NCBI RefSeq assembly: GCF_012932915.1
Contig: NZ_VCQU01000010.1
Location: 1-64,000 of the forward strand
DNA from: Antrihabitans stalactiti
GTDB taxonomy: Bacteria > Actinomycetota > Actinomycetes > Mycobacteriales > Mycobacteriaceae
DNA: 64,000 nucleotides
Direction: 5' to 3'
Shown: positions 8,681 to 15,075 of the stretch, piece by piece
How the letters are laid out: every line of letters starts with the position of its first letter
Numbering within the stretch: the first letter of the stretch is position 1
Notes under the pieces: model-generated
Seen by the model: only the letters and a program-made list of their open reading frames with translations
Told to the model about the DNA's origin: nothing
Databases searched by the model: none
Translations under genes and position numbers: made by a program

Positions 8681-9979
8681 ATGGGGTTGGGGGAGGTTCT
8701 CGAAGTGATCGACACGCTCGACACAGTCGAGCCGTGGCGCTACTCCACGACCGAACTCATGACCGTGCTCCCGGAACTGTCCGGGGCGATCCACTCGTTG
8801 GAGGCGTTGCGGGTCGCGTTGGTCGCCGAACTCGACAAACACGGTGTGCCCGGTGGACTCGGAGCCACCTCGACGGCGACCTGGTTGGCGAACCGGACGT
8901 CACTGTCGCCGGGGGAGTCGAACCGGATCCTCAGACTCGGGGTCGCATTGGATGCCCACCCCGATATCGCCGCGGCATATCAGGCGAAGTTGATCACCGC
9001 CGACGCGGCCCGGTTGATCGTGGCGTTCCTGGAAAAACCGCCACCCGGGATGCCGGTGGAGGCGGTGGACTCGGTGCGGACGTTTCTGCTCGACGCCGCC
9101 CACGGCGGGGACCTACGCGAACTGCGCGTGCATATCGCCCGGTTGCGAGAAACCTTCGATACCGACGACACCCCGGCCAGTGAGGACACCGACCGCAACG
9201 AGTTCTACGCCTCCACCACACTCAACGGGCGAATGGCAGTCAAAGGCGACTTCGACGCCGAAACCGGAGAAATGCTGCTCGCGGCATTGTCACCACTGTC
9301 GACGCCACGCCCCACCGACGAAGCGGGTCCAGACAACCGGACTCCGGCGCAGCGGCGGGCGGACGGGTTCACCGAGATTCTGCGTCGCTACCTCGACTCC
9401 GGTGCCAGTCCCGACGACGGTGGGGAGCGTCCGCACCTGCATCTGCATATTCAGGCCAATGATTTAGCAGGTCAAGAACCCGCGACGGAGGCGGTGTCGG
9501 ACAAGCCGGACAATGCCTACTTCTTCGATCTGTTCGGCAAAACGAGTGTGGGGCGGATGCCGTGGATGGGTGCGATGAGCATCGAGTCGGCGCGGCGTAT
9601 TGCCTGCGACAGTGTGGTGCATCCGATCGTGATGGATGAGAACGGATCGCCATTGAATCTGGGCCGGAGTGTGCGGACGGCGAATCGTAAGCTCCGCCGC
9701 GCCCTGGTCGCGCGTGATGGTGGGTGTGCGTTCCGGGGCTGCGGGAGACCGGCGGCGTGGTGCGACGCGCACCATATTCAGCATTGGATCGATGGCGGGG
9801 CGACGGATTTGGACAACCTCGTGCTGCTGTGCCGGTTCCACCACCGCCTGATCCACCACAGTGAATGGGAGGTCGTGATGGGCCGAGACCGGCACCCTTG
9901 GTTCATCCCGCCCGCCAGGATCGATCCGTTGCGAAGACCCATCGCGGCGCATGGCCGCGCGAATCCGCAAGCGGCATAA
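8681..9979 (+). CDS. DUF222 / HNH endonuclease-domain protein (13E12 family)
   Basis: This is a 432-aa protein. It has an N-terminal helical DUF222 region (about 15-300) and a C-terminal HNH nuclease domain (about 335-395) with zinc cysteines in CAFRGCGRP, the AWCDAHHIQHW His pair and LDNLVLLCRFHH. Such proteins occur in many copies in actinobacteria. Some mycobacterial members belong to the REP13E12 repeat family, so they may be mobile or serve as DNA-cleaving selfish genes; their cellular role is not established. The start is ATG 8681, supported by the promoter at 8645-8673. A strong bidirectional terminator follows at 9996, and a 40-bp repeat lies 82 bp upstream of the ATG. Confidence 0.88.
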   Translation: MGLGEVLEVIDTLDTVEPWRYSTTELMTVLPELSGAIHSLEALRVALVAELDKHGVPGGLGATSTATWLANRTSLSPGESNRILRLGVALDAHPDIAAAYQAKLITADAARLIVAFLEKPPPGMPVEAVDSVRTFLLDAAHGGDLRELRVHIARLRETFDTDDTPASEDTDRNEFYASTTLNGRMAVKGDFDAETGEMLLAALSPLSTPRPTDEAGPDNRTPAQRRADGFTEILRRYLDSGASPDDGGERPHLHLHIQANDLAGQEPATEAVSDKPDNAYFFDLFGKTSVGRMPWMGAMSIESARRIACDSVVHPIVMDENGSPLNLGRSVRTANRKLRRALVARDGGCAFRGCGRPAAWCDAHHIQHWIDGGATDLDNLVLLCRFHHRLIHHSEWEVVMGRDRHPWFIPPARIDPLRRPIAAHGRANPQAA

Positions 9980-9995
9980 CACAACTACATAACCC

Positions 9996-10033
9996 AAGGC
10001 TCTGCATCGGACCACCAACCGATGCAGAGCCTT
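9996..10033. terminator. Bidirectional hairpin terminator
   Basis: A perfect 15-bp stem (AAGGCTCTGCATCGG at 9996-10010 pairing with 10019-10033) with an 8-nt loop lies between the HNH gene and the convergent methyltransferase-like gene. AA/TT ends give a short U-run on both strands. Confidence 0.85.
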
Positions 10034-10051
10034 CGTGCATTCAGGGGAGCG

Positions 10052-10642
10052 CTAGCTGGACCGTCGATATTGGGGGACAAGGGCAGGCACTTCCTGGCGG
10101 TAGTTGTCGTAGTCCGCACCGAATTGTTCACTCATCCATTTCTCCTCCAGCCGGAACTTCCGCCAGAGCGCACCGAAGATGATCACCAGTGCGACGACTG
10201 CTCGCCATTCGTCACGAGCGACCGCACTGCCGATGAACGCGAGGAGCAGGCCGGTGTAGATCGGGTGCCGGACCAGGCCATACGGACCGCTGCGGACCAG
10301 CTCGTGACCGACTTTCACGGTCACCGTGCCGCTCCAATTCCGGCCGAGGTGTTCGCGAGCCCAAACCGTGAAACCCAGACCGACTACGACGCAGGCGAGC
10401 CCAATCGAATCGGTCACCCAATTGCCCGGAAAGATCGGTGAACGGAGAAGCCAATTGGGCACTGCGTCGGAGAACAACAGGTAGCCGCCGATCGCGAGCG
10501 GGACAATATGACCGAGCCGGGATGCGATGGGTTCTTTGCGTGAATTGTCTTTGTTGCCTCGTGCCAACGCCAGCCAGTAAATAACCCAGGCCAACCACAA
10601 CAATGGAATTACGAGCGAAAAAGCATCGTCCATTCCCGCCAT
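10052..10642 (-). CDS. Isoprenylcysteine carboxyl methyltransferase-like membrane protein
   Basis: This 196-aa protein has about five membrane helices. Its C-terminal segment contains GPYGLVRHPIYTGLLL and a final RKFRLEEKWMSEQFG stretch with an acidic LEE pair, the hallmark of the ICMT/PEMT membrane methyltransferase superfamily. RHPxY is its S-adenosylmethionine-binding motif. Bacterial members methylate unknown small molecules or lipids rather than prenylated proteins. The start may be ATG 10642 (MAGMDDAF) or the internal ATG 9 bases later. It is divergent from the membrane gene at 10673 with only about 30 bp between them, and it converges on the HNH gene across the 9996 terminator. Confidence 0.82.
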   Translation of the reverse strand: MAGMDDAFSLVIPLLWLAWVIYWLALARGNKDNSRKEPIASRLGHIVPLAIGGYLLFSDAVPNWLLRSPIFPGNWVTDSIGLACVVVGLGFTVWAREHLGRNWSGTVTVKVGHELVRSGPYGLVRHPIYTGLLLAFIGSAVARDEWRAVVALVIIFGALWRKFRLEEKWMSEQFGADYDNYRQEVPALVPQYRRSS

Positions 10643-10672
10643 TGTATGGACCTAGCCGGTCGGCCTACCGTG

Positions 10673-11236
10673 ATGTGTATGCAGGGGATCGAACTCACCG
10701 ACGAGCAAATCTTGGTCATGACGCCGTCGGAACGGCGTGAACTCATCGAGCGGTTGGCCCGCCCGGTTGCCGAGCTGATCCCGACCGGTGCAATCAAGCG
10801 AAATCGCCGTGTCCGACTCGGAATGATGGTCTTCGGAACGGTTGCACTGATTCCCTGGATCGTCTACCTGGTCGCCACCTTGCCGAACACCTACGTTGCG
10901 CAGAACTGGACGCTGACCTGGGTCGGGTTCGACTTGTTGCTGCTGGCAATGATGGCCACCACGGTGGTCCTCGGCCTGCTCCGACGGCAATTGCTCGTTC
11001 TGACTGCGTTCGCGACGGGCGTGCTGCTGATCTGCGATGCCTGGTTCGACATCACGACCGCGGCGGCCGACGACGTGTGGATATCGGTGATTGCCGCCGT
11101 GTGTGGCGAGCTGCCGCTTGCCTTCGTGTTGATCAGCGGGACGCTCCGGCTCATCCGTGTGATGACGGCCAGGTTGTGGATTTTGCAGCCAGGCATGCGC
11201 CTGTGGCATGTCGAGCTCCCGCTACCGCGCGAGTAA
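10673..11236 (+). CDS. Predicted four-helix membrane protein of unknown function
   Basis: I do not recognise this protein. It is about 187 aa from ATG 10673 (ATG 10679 is equally possible). A soluble N-terminal part (LTDEQILVMTPSERRELIER) is followed by four hydrophobic segments (about 48-68, 78-98, 105-125 and 133-155) and a basic tail. The gene is single and divergent from the ICMT-like gene. The next gene starts 42 bp downstream on the same strand, so they could be cotranscribed. No catalytic motif is visible. Confidence 0.6.
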   Translation: MCMQGIELTDEQILVMTPSERRELIERLARPVAELIPTGAIKRNRRVRLGMMVFGTVALIPWIVYLVATLPNTYVAQNWTLTWVGFDLLLLAMMATTVVLGLLRRQLLVLTAFATGVLLICDAWFDITTAAADDVWISVIAAVCGELPLAFVLISGTLRLIRVMTARLWILQPGMRLWHVELPLPRE

Positions 11237-11278
11237 TCAGGGCGATGAGTTTCGGGCCCTGCCTCGGTATGTATTGGC

Positions 11279-11650
11279 ATGACACAACACGAGAACGCAG
11301 CCCTGAAGATTTGGCGAGCCCATTTCGACGCCTGGACAAGTAAAGACATGGATACGGCGATGACATATATCGCCGACGACATCGTGTGCGACGCGCCTGC
11401 GGGCCGGCTCGACGGTGCCGCCGCATATCGCAATTTCCTGGAACCATTTTCCCGGATTCTCACCGGCGTCAAGCCGTTCGCATCGTTCGGCGACGAGAAG
11501 ACGGCCGTGGGGATCTACGAGGCCCAGACCTTCCCGGTTCCGCACGCTCCTGGGGCCGAGTGCGTCACCGTCGTCGACGGCAAGATCACCCACAGTCGAT
11601 TCATCTTCGATCGGACACCGTTCGACGCAGCGCGCCGCAGCCAGGGATAG
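11279..11650 (+). CDS. SnoaL/NTF2-like fold protein
   Basis: This is a 123-aa single-domain cone-shaped alpha+beta protein of the SnoaL-like/NTF2-like superfamily. An N-terminal helix pattern (WRAHFDAWTSKDMDTAMTY) is followed by the IADDIVCDAP strand and the pattern GxxxYRNFLEPF. Family members include cyclases, isomerases and small-ligand-binding proteins, and the residues do not reveal which activity applies. The start ATG 11279 fits the family. Transcription ends at the strong terminator that starts 3 bp past the stop codon. Confidence 0.75.
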   Translation: MTQHENAALKIWRAHFDAWTSKDMDTAMTYIADDIVCDAPAGRLDGAAAYRNFLEPFSRILTGVKPFASFGDEKTAVGIYEAQTFPVPHAPGAECVTVVDGKITHSRFIFDRTPFDAARRSQG

Positions 11651-11652
11651 CA

Positions 11653-11689
11653 AAAGCCGCCCCGTGCAGATCCTGCATGGGGCGGCTTT
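11653..11689. terminator. Bidirectional Rho-independent terminator
   Basis: Arms AAAGCCGCCCC (11653-11663) and GGGGCGGCTTT (11679-11689), with six further inner pairs and a 3-nt loop, form a long GC-rich hairpin ending in T's on both strands. It separates the NTF2-like gene from the convergent HbhA-like gene. Confidence 0.92.
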
Positions 11690-11698
11690 CGTCTTTAT

Positions 11699-12253
11699 TT
11701 AGACAGTCGGCAGCGCTTCGGTGGCTGCGTCGACCTTGTCAGCAGCGGCGTCGGCGGTGTCTTCGGCCCGACCGGCAACGCGGTTGGCAAGCTTCGCTGC
11801 CTGTTCGCCGATGGTGCGGGTGCGCTCGGAAACCGTGCCGAGTGCCTCTTCGGCGGCCTCGACGGCCTTCGTGTAGAGGTCCTCGGCCTTCTCGATGCGC
11901 TCTTCGATGGCCGGGCGGGTGCGCAGGCGCTCGATGGCACCTTCGCCGCGCTCAGCGAACTCGGAGTAGCGATCGATGGCGATGGTGCGGTACTCGTCGG
12001 CGATCTTGCGCAGCTCTTCGGCGGTCAGCTTGGTGCGCAGTTCGGCAACATCGTCGGGCAGCGACGACTGCAGGCCGGTGAACCGCTCACGGAGTGCCTC
12101 GAACTGTTCCTGGACATCGGCGGTCAGGGTGGTGACGCGGGCGCGTGCCTCGACGGCAACGTCGGAGAGGGTCTGGACGGCAGCTTCGCCGACGCCGACG
12201 GTGGCGTACAGCGGCTTGCGAGCAGCCTCGATCGGCTTGGTGGTTTCAGTCAT
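11699..12253 (-). CDS. HbhA-like (heparin-binding hemagglutinin family) coiled-coil protein without the Lys-rich tail
   Basis: This is a 184-aa all-helical protein. Its N-terminus (about 10-110) resembles mycobacterial HbhA (KPLYATVGVGEAAVQTL, then a long coiled coil with LRERFTGLQSSLPDDV and YRTIAIDRYSEFAERGE). In HbhA the C-terminus is a run of Lys/Ala/Pro repeats that binds heparan sulfate. Here it is acidic/alanine-rich (AEDTADAAADKVDAATEALPTV region) with very few lysines, so heparin binding is unlikely. A role in membrane or lipid-droplet association is more plausible by family analogy. The start is ATG 12253 with an AAGGAG Shine-Dalgarno. There is no signal peptide, as in HbhA. Confidence 0.82.
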   Translation of the reverse strand: MTETTKPIEAARKPLYATVGVGEAAVQTLSDVAVEARARVTTLTADVQEQFEALRERFTGLQSSLPDDVAELRTKLTAEELRKIADEYRTIAIDRYSEFAERGEGAIERLRTRPAIEERIEKAEDLYTKAVEAAEEALGTVSERTRTIGEQAAKLANRVAGRAEDTADAAADKVDAATEALPTV

Positions 12254-12474
12254 GCTGGCTCTCCTTTTAAGGGGCTTGGGTGAAGCTGGCAACTCCGCTC
12301 GGTCTACAGCGTGTGCCTTCGTATACGCCTTGCCAGCTGTGGCATCGTTGGCGGACAAGACGATTCATCGGTGGCACGTATGAGCCGCTCTACATTGAGT
12401 GTGCCAACTCCCAACCCTAAACAAGACTGCTTGCTCGTGCAAGCGGTGTAGCTAGCACCACAGCAATCAATTAA

Positions 12475-12504
12475 ATTGTGCACAATCTAATTGTGTGCTA
12501 GATT
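12475..12504 (+). promoter_or_regulatory. ohrR-ohr promoter with overlapping OhrR operator half-sites
   Basis: A perfect palindrome ATTGTGCACAAT (12475-12486) overlaps a second inverted repeat CACAAT-CTA-ATTGTG (12481-12495), giving three alternating half-sites. A plausible promoter uses TTGTGC (12476-12481), a 17-bp spacer and TAGATT (12499-12504), putting the start point at about ATG 12511 (leaderless). OhrR of the MarR family represses by binding AT-rich palindromes of this kind, so autoregulation is inferred. Confidence 0.7.
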
Positions 12505-12510
12505 TCTCTC

Positions 12511-12972
12511 ATGACCAACGACCTCGCACTCGACCGGCAGGTGTGCTTCGCGCTGTATGCCGCATCGCGGGCGATGACGTCGGTCTACCGCCCGATGCTC
12601 GACGAACTCGGCCTTACCTATCCGCAATACCTGGTCTTGTTGGTGCTGTGGGAACGGGACGGTCGCGGCGTCGGCGAGTTGGGCGACGAGCTGGCGCTCG
12701 ACAGCGGGACGCTGTCGCCATTGCTCAAAAGGCTCAGTGCACTCGGCCTGGTCGAGCGCAAACGGCTCTCCGCGGACGAGCGCAGGGTCGCGATACATCT
12801 CACCGATCAAGGACGGGCGCTACAAGCGAAAGCGAGTGGCATCCCGCATCGGATCGCTCGCTGTTCCGGCTTGCCGGTCAGCGAAATCGAAAATCTGCGC
12901 GAAACCCTCGTGCAGCTGACCAATTCACTGAATTCCAAAACTGAATTCCAAAACCAAGGAGACGACAGATGA
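12511..12972 (+). CDS. ohrR: Organic hydroperoxide-sensing MarR-family repressor OhrR
   Basis: This is a 153-aa winged-helix repressor. The sensing cysteine lies in RQVCFALYAASRAM (Cys12), the OhrR hallmark. A second cysteine, Cys117, suggests the 2-Cys type, which forms a disulfide on oxidation. The winged helix spans about 45-100 (LALDSGTLSPLLKRL, DERRVAIHLTDQGR). When oxidised it releases DNA and allows expression of ohr. The gene overlaps ohr by 4 bp (ATGA 12969-12972), so both are made from one mRNA controlled by the operator at 12475-12504. Confidence 0.93.
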   Translation: MTNDLALDRQVCFALYAASRAMTSVYRPMLDELGLTYPQYLVLLVLWERDGRGVGELGDELALDSGTLSPLLKRLSALGLVERKRLSADERRVAIHLTDQGRALQAKASGIPHRIARCSGLPVSEIENLRETLVQLTNSLNSKTEFQNQGDDR

Positions 12973-13391
12973 CCATCCTTTACACCGCAGAAGCACTCGC
13001 CACCGGCGACGGACGCAATGGCCACGCACGCACCACCGACGGAAAGATCGACGTCGTCCTCGCGGCACCAAAAGAAATGGGTGGCAGCGGTGAAGGCACC
13101 AACCCCGAGCAGCTCTTTGCCGCCGGCTACTCGGCGTGCTTCCATAGCGCGCTGCGGTTGGTCGGCAAGCGCGAAAAGGCGAACATCGACGATTCGGCAG
13201 TCGGCGCACAGGTCGGCATCGGCCCCAACGGATCCGGCGGATTCGGTCTCGAGGTCACGCTGGAAATCTCGCTTCCGCACGTGTCTGCGGACGAAGCGCG
13301 CGCCCTCGCCGAGAAGGCGCACCAGGTCTGCCCGTACTCCAATGCGACCCGTGGGAACATTCCTGTCACGTTGGTCATCGCTGAGGACTGA
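12969..13391 (+). CDS. ohr: Organic hydroperoxide resistance protein Ohr
   Basis: This is a 140-aa thiol peroxidase of the OsmC/Ohr superfamily. Peroxidatic Cys57 lies in AAGYSACFHSAL and resolving Cys122 in HQVCPYSNATRG, both in their standard places. It reduces organic and fatty-acid hydroperoxides in the cytoplasm, normally with lipoylated proteins as reductant. Translation is coupled to ohrR by a 4-bp ATGA overlap. A GGAGACGAC sequence before the ATG serves as Shine-Dalgarno. The next gene (XdhC-like) follows after 20 bp on the same strand, so readthrough into the molybdenum-hydroxylase accessory genes is possible. Confidence 0.95.
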   Translation: MTILYTAEALATGDGRNGHARTTDGKIDVVLAAPKEMGGSGEGTNPEQLFAAGYSACFHSALRLVGKREKANIDDSAVGAQVGIGPNGSGGFGLEVTLEISLPHVSADEARALAEKAHQVCPYSNATRGNIPVTLVIAED

Positions 13392-13411
13392 AAGTCTGCT
13401 CTGATGTAGAC

Positions 13412-14524
13412 ATGCGCGACGTTCTCGAAGAGCTGCATCACCGCTGGTCGGCGGGTGAGACGGTAGGCATGGCCACCGTCGTCGGAGCGTACTTGTCCGC
13501 ACCCCGCGCGGTCGGGGCCGCCATGGTGGTCTCGGCCGCGGGCACGGTCACCGGCAGCATCTCGGGCGGGTGCGTCGAAGGCGCGGTCTACGAACTTGCG
13601 CAGCGCGTAATCAACGACGGCATACCGGTTTTGGAACGGTACGGGGTGTCCGACGACGACGCGTTCGCTGCGGGTTTGTCGTGCGGCGGCACCATCGAGG
13701 TGTTCGTCGAGCGGATCACCCCCGCAGATTTCCCCGCGCTCGACGATTTCGTGTCGTCGGTCGCGGAGGACAGGCCGGTCGCGACGGCGACGGTGATCGC
13801 GCACCCTGATCCCGCGAGAGTGGGTGCGCGACTTGTCGTGTGGCCGCACGATGCTGCCGGATCGATCGGCTCCGCTCGCGCCGACGCCGCCATCGTCGAC
13901 GATGCGCGAGGACTGCTTGCCGGCGGTCGCAGCGCGACATTGACCTACGGACCCGAGGGCGAACGGCTCGGCGACGGAATGTCCGTTTTCGTCAACGTGT
14001 TGGAGCCGCCGCGACGGATGCTGATCTTCGGTGCAACCGATTTCGCGCGGGCTATGGCGCGGCAAGGCAGCTTCTTGGGCTATCGCGTGACCGTCTGTGA
14101 TGCCCGCGCAGTTTTTACTACGGCGCAACGCTTTCCAGAGGCCGACGAGGTAGTCGTCGCATGGCCGCACAAATATCTGGAAGCCGAGGTCGAGGCAGGC
14201 CGCGTCGACGACCGGACTGTCGTCACGGTGTTGACGCACGATCCGAAGTTCGACATACCGGTACTGGCGACGGCGTTGCGCGCACAACTCGGCTACGTAG
14301 GCGCGATGGGGTCGCGCCGGACCCACGACGACAGAATTGCCCAACTGCGCGAACTCGGCCTCGACGATCGCGAATTGGCCGCGCTCGCTTCGCCGATCGG
14401 CTTGGACCTGGGTGCTCGCACGCCCGCCGAGACTGCGGTTTCGATTGCCGCCGAGATCATCGCCGCACAGTGGGGTGGCAGCACACAGCGACTCGGCACG
14501 ACGCTGGGCCGGATCCATCAGTGA
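13412..14524 (+). CDS. XdhC/CoxF-family molybdenum hydroxylase maturation protein
   Basis: This is a 370-aa protein. It has an N-terminal XdhC/CoxI domain (about 1-110, with VGAAMVVSAAGTVTGSISGGC and GLSCGGTIEVFVE) and a C-terminal Rossmann-like XdhC_C domain (about 190-350, with MLIFGATDFARAMA and GYVGAMGSRRTHDDR). XdhC proteins bind molybdenum cofactor, help its sulfuration and insert it into xanthine-dehydrogenase-type enzymes. The end overlaps the MobA-like gene by 4 bp (GTGA), and both face the Mo-hydroxylase structural operon. They are clearly its accessory factors. Confidence 0.9.
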   Translation: MRDVLEELHHRWSAGETVGMATVVGAYLSAPRAVGAAMVVSAAGTVTGSISGGCVEGAVYELAQRVINDGIPVLERYGVSDDDAFAAGLSCGGTIEVFVERITPADFPALDDFVSSVAEDRPVATATVIAHPDPARVGARLVVWPHDAAGSIGSARADAAIVDDARGLLAGGRSATLTYGPEGERLGDGMSVFVNVLEPPRRMLIFGATDFARAMARQGSFLGYRVTVCDARAVFTTAQRFPEADEVVVAWPHKYLEAEVEAGRVDDRTVVTVLTHDPKFDIPVLATALRAQLGYVGAMGSRRTHDDRIAQLRELGLDDRELAALASPIGLDLGARTPAETAVSIAAEIIAAQWGGSTQRLGTTLGRIHQ

Positions 14525-15075
14525 CTGCGGTGGCCGGCCTCGTCCTCGCTGCGGGCGCAGGACGCCGGATGGGACAACCGAAAGCTTTGCTGCGGCACGC
14601 ATCCGGTGAAACGTTCGTGCACGCGGCGGTCCGGGCGCTACGTGATGGTGGCTGCGATTCGGTGACCGTCGTCGTCGGCGCCGCGCATGTCGACGCTGCC
14701 GACGTGGACGCGACGATCGTGACCGCGCCGGGGTGGGAAGCGGGGATGGGGGAGTCGCTACGTGCGGGGCTGGCTGCACTCGACCCGTCGGACACCGACG
14801 CCGCGTTGATACTGCTCGTCGACCTGCCGGATGTGGGAAGCGCTGTCGTGCACCGCGTTCTGACCGCAACGCCGATCGACGGAAACGTTCTCGCCAGGGC
14901 GACGTTCGGCGGCGAGCCGGGCCACCCGGTGCTGATCGGTCGGGCGCATTGGGCGGCGGTCCGCGTCGCGGCGGACGGCGACAAAGGTGCGCGCGACTAT
15001 CTCGCCGGGAACGAGGTCACGACCGTCGAATGCGGTGACCTCGCTACTGGTCGTGACCTTGACGTGCCGCGTTGA
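14521..15075 (+). CDS. MobA-like NTP transferase (molybdenum cofactor cytidylyltransferase, MocA type)
   Basis: This 184-aa nucleotidyltransferase has the N-terminal loop LVLAAGAGRRMGQPKALL (about 6-23) and a LVDLPDVGS metal-binding segment. It resembles MocA-type enzymes that attach CMP to molybdopterin for xanthine-dehydrogenase-family enzymes. The start is GTG 14521, overlapping the XdhC stop by 4 bp; the longer open frame to 14161 is a shadow of xdhC. The 3' end overlaps the convergent Mo-hydroxylase large-subunit gene by 32 bp. Guanylyl versus cytidylyl specificity cannot be settled by eye; the XdhC context favours CTP. Confidence 0.85.
   Translation: MTAVAGLVLAAGAGRRMGQPKALLRHASGETFVHAAVRALRDGGCDSVTVVVGAAHVDAADVDATIVTAPGWEAGMGESLRAGLAALDPSDTDAALILLVDLPDVGSAVVHRVLTATPIDGNVLARATFGGEPGHPVLIGRAHWAAVRVAADGDKGARDYLAGNEVTTVECGDLATGRDLDVPR

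Noticed and set aside
13127-14869. 580-codon minus-strand frame across ohr, xdhC and mobA
   Set aside because: Arg/Pro/Ala-rich shadow of three well-supported plus-strand genes.
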